64,000 nucleotides of DNA from an uncultured Bacteroidales bacterium (GCA_947573135.1 CANPDU010000016.1:1-64000); one strand, 5' to 3'; numbered from the stretch's first letter, positions 29,198 through 36,781 are shown. Notes: generated from the sequence alone by a model not told the origin. Numbers and translations are program-made.

Positions 29198-29205
29198 CAA
29201 AAGTA
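29198..29205 (-). promoter_or_regulatory. -7 box for the CpsB-type phosphatase
   Basis: The minus strand reads TACTTTTG, a perfect TAnnTTTG box 22 bases before the start codon at 29175. Confidence 0.6.
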
Positions 29206-29301
29206 ATGAAATGCCGGGTGAGATCTCATGTCATAACCTTAAAATTTTCTAATGGGGCTAAAGAATGAAGAAATATTTCCTTAATAGAGGTGAAAAATTC
29301 G

Positions 29302-29309
29302 TAACTTTG
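29302..29309 (+). promoter_or_regulatory. -7 box for the biotin-dependent carboxyltransferase gene
   Basis: A perfect TAACTTTG box. It predicts a long 5' UTR of about 105 nt that contains the hairpin at 29349-29391. Confidence 0.7.
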
Positions 29310-29348
29310 CGGCGTGTTAAAATTTTTCATAAGTTCTTTTAATATAGT

Positions 29349-29391
29349 CTTGTCTGTGAGCCGTTAGGGCTGTTTGTCCTGCTCAGACAAG
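29349..29391 (+). promoter_or_regulatory. Stable hairpin in the 5' leader of the carboxyltransferase mRNA
   Basis: CTTGTCTGTGAGC (29349-29361) pairs with GCTCAGACAAG (29381-29391) with a 2-nt bulge. An inner stem AGGGC/GTCCT closes a TGTTT loop. The hairpin is not followed by a long T run, so it is unlikely to be a terminator. It may stabilise the message or control translation. Confidence 0.5.
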
Positions 29392-29422
29392 GCAGTTTTG
29401 GAGATTAATACAGAAAAGTCAA

Positions 29423-31282
29423 ATGGAAAAAAAGAAACTGAAAATTCGCGATCTTACGCTTCGTGACGGTCAGCAGTCATTGTTCGCAACCCGTCTGAGC
29501 CAAAGCGAGATCGATAAGCTGCTCCCTTATTATGAAAATGCAGGCTTCTATATCATGGAAGTATGGGGCGGTGCTATCCCCGACTCGGTGATGCGTTATC
29601 TCGACCAGTCACCCTGGGACCGTCTCCGCGCATGTTCGAAAGCCATGAAGGGAAAATCGCTCCTGTCTGCTCTTTCGCGCGGTCGTAATCTCTTCGGTTA
29701 TGTGCCTTATCCCGATTATGTGCTCGAAGGTTTCTATAAGGAAGCGATAGCCAACGGCCTCAACGTAATGCGTATTTTCGACGCTTTGAACGATATTGAT
29801 AACGTTAAGGAATCGATCCGTCTGATCAACGAACTCGGCGGCATCGCCGACGGCGCTGTATGCTACACCGTCGATCCCAAGACCGAACCCGAAAAGATCG
29901 GTTTCTTCGGTCGTCTCTTCGGCAAGGAAGCAGCCGAGCCCGAGAAGATATTCACCGACGAATATTTTGTCGACAAGGCAAAGCAGATGGAGGCTCTCGG
30001 AGCAAAGATCATAACGTTGAAAGATATGGCCGGTCTGGTCAATCCTCTCCGTGCTGCTTCGATCATTTCAAAACTGAAAGCCAACGTCAAGGTTCCCGTC
30101 GATTTCCATACTCACTGTACTCCCGGCTACGGCCTCGCATCGAGCGTGATGGCGATCATCAACGGAGTCGATATCCTCGACACCAACATCTGGTGGTTCG
30201 GTGGCGGCTCGGCGGCTCCGGCCATCGAGCTTGTTTATCTCTTCGCTCAGAAACTCGGTGTCGAGATCGATGTCGACATGAAGGCTGTAGGCGAAATACG
30301 CAAACATCTGCTTGATGCACGTCTTTCGCTCAAGGAATTCGACCTCGGCAAACTGCCGCGTGAATTCGATCCGCTGACTGACAGTCTTCCTGCAGAGGTC
30401 GAGGCTCAGCTCAACCGTGCGGTTACCGCTGCAAAGGCTTCAGACGAAGCTACGCTCCTCGACGCTTGCCACGCTATCGAACAGTATTTCGGTTTCCCGA
30501 AACCCAATGAGCTCGTCAAGGAAGCTGAGGTTCCCGGCGGCATGTACTCCAACATGGTCGCTCAGCTCAAGGCTCTCCACGCCGAAGATCTTCTCGACGA
30601 TGCAATGCGTCTGATCCCGATGGTTCGCCGTGATGCAGGTCTTGTGCCTCTCGTAACGCCTACAAGCCAGATTGTCGGCAGTCAGGCTGTGTCTGTCGCT
30701 CTTGACCGCCGTAAAGGCAACCCCGACTATACGACAAAGTCCAATCAGTTCATCTCTCTTGTCAAGGGCGAGTATGGTCACACTCCCGTTGCAATCGACC
30801 CCGCGTTCCGCGAGAAGATTACCGGAAGTCCCGTTGAAAAACCTTATGACACATCTTCATATAAGAAACCCGAAAATCCTGTCGTTCCCGAGCTCGGCGG
30901 TGTCAAACTCGCATCCAACCGCGAGGAAGAGCTGCTGCTCGAACTTCTGCCAAGCGTGGCAAACGGTTTCCTCCGTCGCCGCCGCACTGAAGAATTCGAA
31001 GCAAAGCAGGCCGAGACCGCCAAGAAGGAGGCCGAAGCCGCTCCCGCAGTTCCTCAGGAACCCATTACCGGCGAGACTCTCGTCGCACCTATGGGCGGAC
31101 GCATCATTGAGATCAATGTCAAGCCCGGTGACAAAGTGAAGAAGGGTGATGTTCTTCTTGTCTATGAGGCAATGAAGATGGAGAATGACGTCACTGCAGA
31201 AAAAGACGAGACAATTAAACGTATTTTCGTAGACGTTGATCAGGTTGTCGGCACAGACGCCGTGCTCATCGAATTCGAATAA
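29423..31282 (+). CDS. Biotinylated carboxyltransferase subunit (OadA / PycB-like)
   Basis: A 619-residue protein with an HMGL-like TIM-barrel carboxyltransferase domain (about 5-270, starting IRDLTLRDGQQS with metal-site DFHTHCTPGYG), the conserved PYC_OADA domain (about 290-500), a Lys/Glu/Ala-rich linker (530-550) and a C-terminal biotinyl domain. The biotin attachment site is Lys585 in YEAMKMEND. It moves carboxyl groups between oxaloacetate and pyruvate. Whether it works with a membrane decarboxylase (OadB/G) or a biotin carboxylase (PycA) cannot be told; none is adjacent. Codon use is strongly biased, suggesting high expression. Confidence 0.9.
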   Translation: MEKKKLKIRDLTLRDGQQSLFATRLSQSEIDKLLPYYENAGFYIMEVWGGAIPDSVMRYLDQSPWDRLRACSKAMKGKSLLSALSRGRNLFGYVPYPDYVLEGFYKEAIANGLNVMRIFDALNDIDNVKESIRLINELGGIADGAVCYTVDPKTEPEKIGFFGRLFGKEAAEPEKIFTDEYFVDKAKQMEALGAKIITLKDMAGLVNPLRAASIISKLKANVKVPVDFHTHCTPGYGLASSVMAIINGVDILDTNIWWFGGGSAAPAIELVYLFAQKLGVEIDVDMKAVGEIRKHLLDARLSLKEFDLGKLPREFDPLTDSLPAEVEAQLNRAVTAAKASDEATLLDACHAIEQYFGFPKPNELVKEAEVPGGMYSNMVAQLKALHAEDLLDDAMRLIPMVRRDAGLVPLVTPTSQIVGSQAVSVALDRRKGNPDYTTKSNQFISLVKGEYGHTPVAIDPAFREKITGSPVEKPYDTSSYKKPENPVVPELGGVKLASNREEELLLELLPSVANGFLRRRRTEEFEAKQAETAKKEAEAAPAVPQEPITGETLVAPMGGRIIEINVKPGDKVKKGDVLLVYEAMKMENDVTAEKDETIKRIFVDVDQVVGTDAVLIEFE

Positions 31283-31302
31283 TTCAGTCAGACTTAATAA
31301 TG

Positions 31303-31333
31303 ACGGCCGGCGTCAATGACTGATGCCGGCCGT
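31303..31333. terminator. Bidirectional terminator between convergent genes
   Basis: A 13-bp stem of ACGGCCGGCGTCA with TGATGCCGGCCGT (one wobble pair) and a 5-nt loop lies between the carboxyltransferase stop codon and the end of the BlaR1-like gene. Confidence 0.75.
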
Positions 31334-31364
31334 TTCTGGTATGAAAAAGTCTGTTTCTGATTGT

Positions 31365-32636
31365 TTATTGAAGCTTGAATGAGACAGGCAGCATGTAGGT
31401 TGCCTCGATGGCTTTGCCGTCATTGTCGGTTGCCGGTTTGAAGCGGGTGCCTTTCTCGCCGAGATTTCTGATTGCGCTGACAGCTTCATTGTCGAGCGAG
31501 GGGTGAATGCCCCTGACGACACGCGGATTCTTTATTTCCCCGTCCGTGCCGATGGTGATTTCGATGATTACCCGGCCGCTGACACTGTCGGTTATCGCAT
31601 CGTCAGGATAATGGATGTTTTCAGCGAGCAACTGATAGAACTTTTCGATGCCGCCCTCAAATTCGGGGATGTTCGCATCCTCGATGTTGCGGCTTTCGGT
31701 TTGCGACCATGTCAGAGTAGTGTCGGCGACGGGTTCGGCACTCTTGTCTGCGGCGTTGCTGACGCAGGAGACATTTGTTACACACAAGGCCGCTGCCATT
31801 ATCGGCAGCAAGGCCAGAGCCCGCAGGCGTGCGGGACTCTTTGTCTGATTTTTCATCATCATAGTTATACGTTTTTTTAGTGAACTGTGATTCAGACTGT
31901 CGGCGAAGGCGTGGAATCTTGAGCCGGCAGTCTTTTTTATTAATAATAACTGATATTCTATCGGTTCGTTGCAGCTGCCGACTGTGTCGCGGTCTGCTTC
32001 ATATTCATGCAGGTTTATGAGTTCGCGCAGCATTATCCATGAGCAGGGATTGTACCAGTTGATGACGGCCATTATGTTGGCGGCGAGCAGGTCGAGCCAG
32101 TGTCTGCGCTTACAGTGGGCGGCTTCGTGCGCGAGCATGAGGCGCAGTTCTTTTTCACTGTCGCCGAGCATATTTTTCGGTATGAATATTCTCCCGCCCC
32201 AGCTGAACGGAGAGAGCCTGTTGTGATTGTGGATCAGCACGTCCGTACCCATGATCGTGGCTCTGTGTGACGTCAGACTGAGATAAACGATGAAGATGAT
32301 GTTTGTGACCGCCCATATGGCTGTAATCACCAGTCCGGCTGCGTAGACCGTTGCCAGGATGTCTGTGAGGGAGGTAGAACCGGGCTGCGGCTGATAATTT
32401 GCTGTTAGTGTCACTTCAAACTCAGGCAGCGGTATTCCGGCCATGCTGATCGCATGAGTCACTCCCCCGAATTGTGTCATCAGCGGAACCAATCCGGAAA
32501 ACAGCAGTATTGTCAGCAGTATGCGCCGGTTGAATGCGAACAGCGTTGTGCGCCGCAGCGTGAGATAGTAGACTCCGTAGAGCAGCGCCATGATTGTGCC
32601 GCAGGCGGCCGAGTATGTGAGTAGGGCGGTTAACAT
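31365..32636 (-). CDS. BlaR1-like M56 metallopeptidase with TonB-type C-terminus
   Basis: A 423-residue membrane protein. Several N-terminal hydrophobic helices (about 1-25, 38-55, 95-120) surround an M56 peptidase domain with the zinc motif HEAAH (170-174) and a downstream NLHEYEAD glutamate. A further hydrophobic segment (about residue 275) is followed by a periplasmic domain of the TonB C-terminal fold (about 330-423, VIIEITIGTDGEI). It has no penicillin-binding sensor domain, so the signal is probably not a beta-lactam. It is paired with the BlaI repressor gene 6 bases upstream, which it likely cleaves on induction. Confidence 0.88.
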   Translation of the reverse strand: MLTALLTYSAACGTIMALLYGVYYLTLRRTTLFAFNRRILLTILLFSGLVPLMTQFGGVTHAISMAGIPLPEFEVTLTANYQPQPGSTSLTDILATVYAAGLVITAIWAVTNIIFIVYLSLTSHRATIMGTDVLIHNHNRLSPFSWGGRIFIPKNMLGDSEKELRLMLAHEAAHCKRRHWLDLLAANIMAVINWYNPCSWIMLRELINLHEYEADRDTVGSCNEPIEYQLLLIKKTAGSRFHAFADSLNHSSLKKRITMMMKNQTKSPARLRALALLPIMAAALCVTNVSCVSNAADKSAEPVADTTLTWSQTESRNIEDANIPEFEGGIEKFYQLLAENIHYPDDAITDSVSGRVIIEITIGTDGEIKNPRVVRGIHPSLDNEAVSAIRNLGEKGTRFKPATDNDGKAIEATYMLPVSFKLQ

Positions 32637-32642
32637 CTCTGT

Positions 32643-33011
32643 CTATTGATCTTTACGCTGTTTGATTACCATTTCAACAAGTTCTCTGATCTCGTCGTCG
32701 CTTAACTTCTCGTTGTTGAAGAGCGCCGATACGGAAGCCTTGATTGAGGATCCGAAATAGCGGTCAACGACTTCGCGCAGGGTGGAGTGGCTGTAGGCTT
32801 CGCGCGTTACGGCTGCCTCGTAACGGTATGTTCCGCCGAATTTTTCGTGTCTGACATAACCTTTGCCTTCAAGCAGCCGCACGAATGTCGACACGGTGTT
32901 GAAGTGGGGTTTGGGTTCGGGCATGCGTTCGATTATCTCTCTTACAAACAGCGGACCGTTGTCCCAGAGGATTTCCATTAGTTCTTCTTCGCGTTCGGTA
33001 AGTTTTTTCAT
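32643..33011 (-). CDS. BlaI/MecI/CopY family repressor
   Basis: A 122-residue winged-helix repressor (LTEREEELMEILWDNGP, then FNTVSTFVRLLEGKGYVRHEKFGGTYRYEAAV) with a C-terminal dimerisation helix region. It should bind the two dyads at 33041-33079 and be inactivated by proteolysis by the adjacent M56 sensor protease. The gene order regulator then protease, 6 bases apart, is the usual one in Bacteroidetes. The target genes besides its own operon are not visible. Confidence 0.92.
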   Translation of the reverse strand: MKKLTEREEELMEILWDNGPLFVREIIERMPEPKPHFNTVSTFVRLLEGKGYVRHEKFGGTYRYEAAVTREAYSHSTLREVVDRYFGSSIKASVSALFNNEKLSDDEIRELVEMVIKQRKDQ

Positions 33012-33033
33012 AATGATGAATTAAAATACACCG

Positions 33034-33041
33034 CAAAGTAA
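33034..33041 (-). promoter_or_regulatory. -7 box of the BlaI/BlaR1-like operon
   Basis: The minus strand reads TTACTTTG (one mismatch to TAnnTTTG) 22 bases before the start codon. It touches the first operator dyad, consistent with repression by occlusion. Confidence 0.5.
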
Positions 33042-33079
33042 AACTAAAATTCTTAGTTTCGCAACTAAATTGTTTAGTT
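33041..33079. promoter_or_regulatory. Tandem operators, probably for the BlaI-type repressor
   Basis: Two dyads: AAACTAA-N5-TTAGTTT (33041-33059) and AACTAAA-N3-TTTAGTT (33063-33079). Their centres (33050 and 33071) are 21 bp apart, two helical turns, so two dimers would sit on one DNA face. Both overlap the region where RNA polymerase must bind upstream of the -7 box. Confidence 0.7.
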
Positions 33080-33242
33080 TAATATTCGTTAACATGAAAT
33101 GAAACGCCTTCAATTGTTAAAAATTACGCCTGAGTAAAATTTTTATTTTCGTAATTGTTTGATGGATAAGATTTTTAATTGTCAAAATAGACTAAATAGA
33201 ACATTTGTCCTATTTTGCTAAAAATCTGATTGTGTTGCTTTG

Positions 33243-33250
33243 TAACTTTG
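33243..33250 (+). promoter_or_regulatory. -7 box for the RecA-like gene
   Basis: A perfect TAACTTTG box 51 bases before the ATG at 33302. It lies inside the longer ORF that begins at 33230 and so supports the shorter start. Confidence 0.65.
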
Positions 33251-33301
33251 CCGATGGAAATAATTCAATTGTCAATTATTAAAAATCAATATTACAAAGT
33301 C

Positions 33302-34018
33302 ATGGAACATAAATTCATCTCATCGAAAAATTTTTTCAGCTCAGTAAAGAAAGCTGTCAGTCTCTACAAAAACATCTGGCGTGAATGCACGACCGCTCTT
33401 ATTCACGGTCCCCGGACTGCCGATAAATCGGAGAAAGCCCTCGATATCGCTCTTGACGTAGCTCGCAGCGGCCGCGAAGTGCTGTATGTCAATGCCGAAG
33501 ACCGTCTCGGTCGTAATTGCCGACACAGCGAGAGCCATGAAAATCTATACGTTTTCACACCCGAATACGAGTCGATAGACGATACCGCCGACTATGCCGA
33601 TCTCGTTTTCGAGGCTATAGAGCAGGCTGTCAGAACGACTCAGATACGCACATTCGTCATCGATTCAATCAGTCGCATCGCCGCTCTGTCGTTCGGTCGC
33701 AACGCGTCGGTAGCCTATATAATGAAACGCATCGTCGCTCTTCAGGTCAAGTGCAAATTGTCGGTTCTCGTCGTGGCCGACGACTCGACTAAGTCAGTCA
33801 ACAACGCACTGCTCGCTTTGGCAGCGACAGAAATCATCTTATCAGAGAGCTCTGAACCCTCGGAGCACTCCGAGTTCTCAGAGATCTCAGAGATCTCCGA
33901 GCCCGACGCTCCCGCCGAGATCTCAGACTACAGCATCCCCATCCCGGTGATGACACGTCAGCAGCGCCGGGCAATGGAGCGTCGGGCGGCCAAAGAGGCC
34001 CGGCGCAACAAGCGCTAA
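33302..34018 (+). CDS. RecA/RadA-like P-loop protein with Ser/Glu-rich linker
   Basis: A 238-residue protein of no recognised family. The core looks like a RecA-type fold: a Walker-A-like loop IHGPRTADKS (the usual GK pair is DK), a strand VLYVNAED, a Walker B strand IRTFVIDS followed by ISRI, and a fourth strand LSVLVVADDST. About 25 residues of S-E-x repeats (near 180-205, DNA repeats of TCAGAGATC type) link to a strongly basic C-terminal tail (RRAMERRAAKEARRNKR) that could bind nucleic acid or ribosomes. It is convergent with rpmE. ATP binding is uncertain because of the altered loop. Confidence 0.5.
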   Translation: MEHKFISSKNFFSSVKKAVSLYKNIWRECTTALIHGPRTADKSEKALDIALDVARSGREVLYVNAEDRLGRNCRHSESHENLYVFTPEYESIDDTADYADLVFEAIEQAVRTTQIRTFVIDSISRIAALSFGRNASVAYIMKRIVALQVKCKLSVLVVADDSTKSVNNALLALAATEIILSESSEPSEHSEFSEISEISEPDAPAEISDYSIPIPVMTRQQRRAMERRAAKEARRNKR

Positions 34019-34032
34019 TCAGGGCAAACAAA

Positions 34033-34064
34033 AAAGCGAAACCCTTTGTCAAAGATTTCGCTTT
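34033..34064 (-). terminator. Terminator downstream of rpmE
   Basis: AAAGCGAAA pairs with TTTCGCTTT around an inner CTTTG/CAAAG stem. On the minus strand it is followed by a run of T residues (TTTTTTG), a typical intrinsic terminator. Confidence 0.75.
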
Positions 34065-34086
34065 CAGTGCTTTCGCAAGTAAGTTC

Positions 34087-34341
34087 TTACTTCTTGTTGC
34101 GGTTGCCGTAACGGCTCATGAACTTATCGACGCGGCCTGCGGTGTCGACGAGTTTCTGCTTACCGGTGAAGAAGGGGTGAGAGGAGCTGGTGATTTCAAG
34201 CTTCACTAACGGATAGGTAGTGCCGTCGATTTCGATAGTCTCTTTGGTTGCGATAGTCGAGCGAGTGATAAACACTTCTTCATTCGACATATCTTTGAAT
34301 GCTACTTCACGATAAGTGGAAGGATGAATGTCTTTTTTCAT
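34087..34341 (-). CDS. rpmE: 50S ribosomal protein L31 type B
   Basis: An 84-residue ribosomal protein. It begins [15 protein letters not shown] and has [21 protein letters not shown] near the middle, as in the zinc-free (C-minus, type B) L31. The cysteine pair of the zinc form is absent. Own promoter (34416-34446) and terminator (34033-34064) make it monocistronic. Confidence 0.95.
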   Translation of the reverse strand: MKKDIHPSTYREVAFKDMSNEEVFITRSTIATKETIEIDGTTYPLVKLEITSSSHPFFTGKQKLVDTAGRVDKFMSRYGNRNKK

Positions 34342-34415
34342 TTTATTATGCTATTTTTTTTTGTTGATCAACTTGTATTTTCCTGCTGGTAAGGCTGGGA
34401 AACTGTAATGGCTTG

Positions 34416-34446
34416 CAAATTTAGGCATTATTCTTTACGTGGCAAA
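34416..34446 (-). promoter_or_regulatory. Promoter of rpmE
   Basis: The minus strand has TAAATTTG (34423-34416) and a TTTG -33 box (34446-34443) exactly 19 nt upstream, a textbook Bacteroidetes promoter with a 5' UTR of about 68 nt. Confidence 0.75.
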
Positions 34447-34463
34447 ACTTTCCGGGTAAAAAC

Positions 34464-34494
34464 TTTGGTTTTTGGCCTTTATAATTTAATTTTG
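34464..34494 (+). promoter_or_regulatory. Promoter of proC-ssb
   Basis: TTTG (34464-34467), a 19-nt spacer and TAATTTTG (34487-34494), 20 bases before the proC ATG. It interleaves with the divergent rpmE promoter. Confidence 0.75.
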
Positions 34495-34514
34495 CATCAG
34501 GTAAAGGTTTAGAA

Positions 34515-35300
34515 ATGAAAAATATCTCGATTATAGGAGCCGGAAATATGGGAACGGCTTTGGCTGTAGGTTTTTCCACAGCCGGATACGCTGTCAGGAT
34601 ATCAAACAGGACGGCTGCCAAGCTCGGACGTCTGTCCGCGGTAGCCGGAATATCGACCACCGTGTCCAATCTGGAAGTTGTAGACGATGCTGATCTGCTG
34701 ATACTTGCTGTTCAGCCCCGGGCACTCGCCGCGGTGCTGGACGAGATCGGGCCGAGAATCAACTATAACCGCACGATTGTTGCATCTCTGCTGCCCGACG
34801 AGTCGATTTCTGATCTGGAAGAGAGGCTGAAGCCTTATAACAAGGCTCCGATGGTCGCGCGCGTGATGCCCAACACAGCCGTGTCGGTCGGAGAGAGCAT
34901 GACGTTTATATGTCTCAACGATTATTCCGAGGCTTTTTCCGCCGAACTTACCGAAGTCTTTGCCGCAGTAGGTAAGGTCGAGATCGTGAAGGAGGCTATG
35001 TTTGCTTCGGCAATGCTGCTGTGTTCGTGCGGACTGGCATACGCGTTGCGTTATATCAGGGCGGCCTCTCAGGGAGGTGTCAGTCTGGGTTTTGAAGCTG
35101 ATGCTGCAGCCCGATATGTCTGTCAGACTCTCCGAGGTGCGGCTGAAATGCTCGAGCGCTATAATCTGCACCCCGAGATTGCGCTCGATACGGTCACAAC
35201 ACCCGGCGGAATCACGATAAAAGGGCTGATAGCTATGGAAAAAGCCGGCTTTACGACGGCGGTTATCGAAGGTCTCAAATTACCGCGGACTGAGGCATGA
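34515..35300 (+). CDS. proC: Pyrroline-5-carboxylate reductase
   Basis: Last step of proline synthesis: reduction of pyrroline-5-carboxylate with NAD(P)H. The Rossmann loop IGAGNMGTAL is at residues 6-15. PNTAVSVGES and the C-terminal TVTTPGGITIKGL correspond to the family signature (usually TSPGGTT). 261 residues is normal. It overlaps the ssb-like gene by 4 bases. Confidence 0.92.
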   Translation: MKNISIIGAGNMGTALAVGFSTAGYAVRISNRTAAKLGRLSAVAGISTTVSNLEVVDDADLLILAVQPRALAAVLDEIGPRINYNRTIVASLLPDESISDLEERLKPYNKAPMVARVMPNTAVSVGESMTFICLNDYSEAFSAELTEVFAAVGKVEIVKEAMFASAMLLCSCGLAYALRYIRAASQGGVSLGFEADAAARYVCQTLRGAAEMLERYNLHPEIALDTVTTPGGITIKGLIAMEKAGFTTAVIEGLKLPRTEA

Positions 35301-35623
35301 ACAAGGTTATATTACTGGGCAACGTAGGGGCGGATCCGCAGTTGCGTTATGTGGAGCGCCGTCCTGTAGCTTCTTTCTCGCTCGCCACAAACGAGCCCGC
35401 GAGACGCACCGAAAGCGGTGCGGAGATATCCGAGAGAACCGAATGGCACAATATTGTCATGACTGATGCCGCGGCTGAATTTGCTGAGAAATATATTAGA
35501 AAAGGCACCCGTATGCTGATCGAAGGAACGTTGAGAACACGTTTCTGGGAAGACCGCACGGCCATCAAACGCTCTGTGACAGAAATCTACGTTCTGTCTT
35601 TCGAATTGCTCGGCCGGCAGTAG
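35297..35623 (+). CDS. ssb: Short single-stranded DNA-binding protein
   Basis: A 108-residue OB-fold protein (NKVILLGNVGADPQLRY, FSLATNEP, TEWHNIVM, LIEGTLRTR) matching the SSB core. It stops right after the OB fold and has no Gly-rich linker or acidic C-terminal tip, so it lacks the usual partner-binding tail. It may be an auxiliary SSB rather than the essential one. Translation is coupled to proC through ATGA. Confidence 0.85.
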   Translation: MNKVILLGNVGADPQLRYVERRPVASFSLATNEPARRTESGAEISERTEWHNIVMTDAAAEFAEKYIRKGTRMLIEGTLRTRFWEDRTAIKRSVTEIYVLSFELLGRQ

Positions 35624-35699
35624 CCGGTTCTGTTCCGTAACTTATTTTTTGTCAAAAATCAAATAATTTCTCTGATTAAAGATAAAAAGTGATCATATT

Positions 35700-35731
35700 C
35701 TTGTGAGATTGAAAAGTAATTTGTAGCTTTG
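35700..35731 (+). promoter_or_regulatory. Promoter of the aromatic amino acid operon
   Basis: A TAGCTTTG -7 box (35724-35731) with a CTTG -33-like box 20 nt upstream (35700-35703). Transcription would start near 35738, just before the leader peptide. Confidence 0.65.
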
Positions 35732-35751
35732 CGGAGAATAAGACAAACATT

Positions 35752-35823
35752 ATGACACGATTTTACGGATATTACTATTCCTTTTATTTCTATTACCAGA
35801 ATAGGAACGGGATTATCGCGTGA
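35752..35823 (+). CDS. Phe/Tyr-rich leader peptide (attenuator peptide)
   Basis: A 23-codon ORF with ATG at 35752 and TGA at 35821. Ten of its 23 residues are aromatic: Phe at 4, 11, 13 and Tyr at 5, 7, 8, 9, 12, 14, 15 (core FYGYYYSFYFYY). It precedes a terminator/antiterminator pair and the genes for Phe and Tyr synthesis. By analogy with pheL-type leaders, ribosome stalling at these codons when Phe-tRNA or Tyr-tRNA is scarce should let transcription continue. Its stop codon lies 7 bases past the antiterminator arm, as the mechanism needs. Confidence 0.88.
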   Translation: MTRFYGYYYSFYFYYQNRNGIIA

Positions 35824-35872
35824 TCAGTCAGACTTAATTTGAATCAAAAACAACCAAGCATAAATCCCGTTC
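35805..35872 (+). promoter_or_regulatory. Antiterminator pairing of the Phe/Tyr attenuator
   Basis: GAACGGGATT (35805-35814, inside the end of the leader ORF) is an exact 10-bp complement of AATCCCGTTC (35863-35872). The latter contains the start of the left arm of the terminator, so the two structures exclude each other. A ribosome at the leader stop codon would cover 35805-35814 and favour termination. Confidence 0.8.
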
Positions 35873-35904
35873 ATCACGCAAATGATGACGGGTTTTTCTT
35901 TTTT
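35866..35904 (+). terminator. Attenuator terminator upstream of pheA
   Basis: CCCGT(T)CATCA pairs with TGATGACGGG (35883-35892) with a single bulged T, followed by the T-rich run TTTTTCTTTTTT. It lies between the leader peptide and the pheA start. Confidence 0.88.
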
Positions 35905-35914
35905 AGTAACAGCA

Positions 35915-36772
35915 ATGTCAGAAAGATTGAAAGTAACGATACAGGGTGTGGCCGGGTGTTTCCATGATGCCGCCGCCAGGGAGTATTTCTCTGATCGGGA
36001 GATAGATACTGTGCCGTTTGACACGTTCCACGATATGTTTGACGCTCTTGAGGGCGATGCGTCGCTTGTAGGCATTGTGGCGATCGAGAATACCATAGCA
36101 GGCAGCCTGCTGCAAAATCATGAAATGCTCCGTCAGAGCAAGCTCCGGATAATCGGCGAACAGAAAAAGCGCATCTCGCATGTTCTCGCCGCGCTGCCCG
36201 GACAGACCGTCGACGAACTGACTGAAGTCAATTCTCACCCTATGGCGCTGATGCAGTGTGAGCAGTATCTCCGCCGGCACCCCAACCTTAAGATGATCGA
36301 GCATTTTGACACAGCGGGAAGCGCCAAGGAGATTGCCGAACATAAACTTATGGGTCATGCCGCCGTCTGCGGCGATTACGCCGCCCGGCTTTACGGCCTT
36401 GAGATACTCGAGAGCGGCATAGAGACCAACCGCCGCAACTTCACCCGTTTTCTCATCGTCGCCAATCCGCTGCTCGCGGCCGAGATAGGACCGTCGGAAA
36501 CCGAAGTCGACAAAGCTTCGATCGTCTTTACTCTCCCTCACACAGGCGGTGCCCTGTCAAAGGTTCTGACAATACTTTCATTCTATGACATGAACCTCTC
36601 CAAGATACAGTCGATGCCTATCATCGGCCGGGAGTGGGAATACCGCTTTTATGTCGACCTGACCTTCTCAAGCATTGTGCGCTATCATCAGGCCATAGAT
36701 GCGGTCAGACCGCTGACTAATGAACTGATGACACTGGGCGAATATGTTGAATTCAAGACTCATAAACAATAG
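35915..36772 (+). CDS. pheA: Prephenate dehydratase
   Basis: Converts prephenate to phenylpyruvate. It has IQGVAGCFHDAAAREYF at the start, a central block IENTIAGSLLQNHEML, RNFTRFLIVA at the end of the catalytic part, and a C-terminal ACT domain (about 200-280, SIVFTLPHTGGALSKVL) for Phe feedback. The frame is open from 35882, but that ATG lies inside the terminator stem, so the ATG at 35915 is used (285 residues). No chorismate mutase domain is fused here; that activity sits on the DAHP synthase two genes downstream. Confidence 0.92.
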   Translation: MSERLKVTIQGVAGCFHDAAAREYFSDREIDTVPFDTFHDMFDALEGDASLVGIVAIENTIAGSLLQNHEMLRQSKLRIIGEQKKRISHVLAALPGQTVDELTEVNSHPMALMQCEQYLRRHPNLKMIEHFDTAGSAKEIAEHKLMGHAAVCGDYAARLYGLEILESGIETNRRNFTRFLIVANPLLAAEIGPSETEVDKASIVFTLPHTGGALSKVLTILSFYDMNLSKIQSMPIIGREWEYRFYVDLTFSSIVRYHQAIDAVRPLTNELMTLGEYVEFKTHKQ

Positions 36773-36781
36773 ACAAATCAA

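Noticed and set aside
28669-29206. Plus-strand open frames over the CpsB-type phosphatase
   Set aside because: They are opposite-strand shadows with no family pattern; the minus frame has the PHP metal motifs and a promoter.
33840-33930. Repeated TCAGAGATC-type units, first suspected to be a CRISPR or an intergenic repeat array
   Set aside because: Units are short, imperfect, without spacers, and lie in frame within a coding sequence as S-E-x repeats.
34087-34341. Zinc-dependent L31 paralogue
   Set aside because: The cysteine pair is missing, so it is the type B form, and no second copy is seen here.
35882-35914. Upstream ATG for pheA at 35882
   Set aside because: It is inside the attenuator terminator stem and would add a non-family N-terminus.
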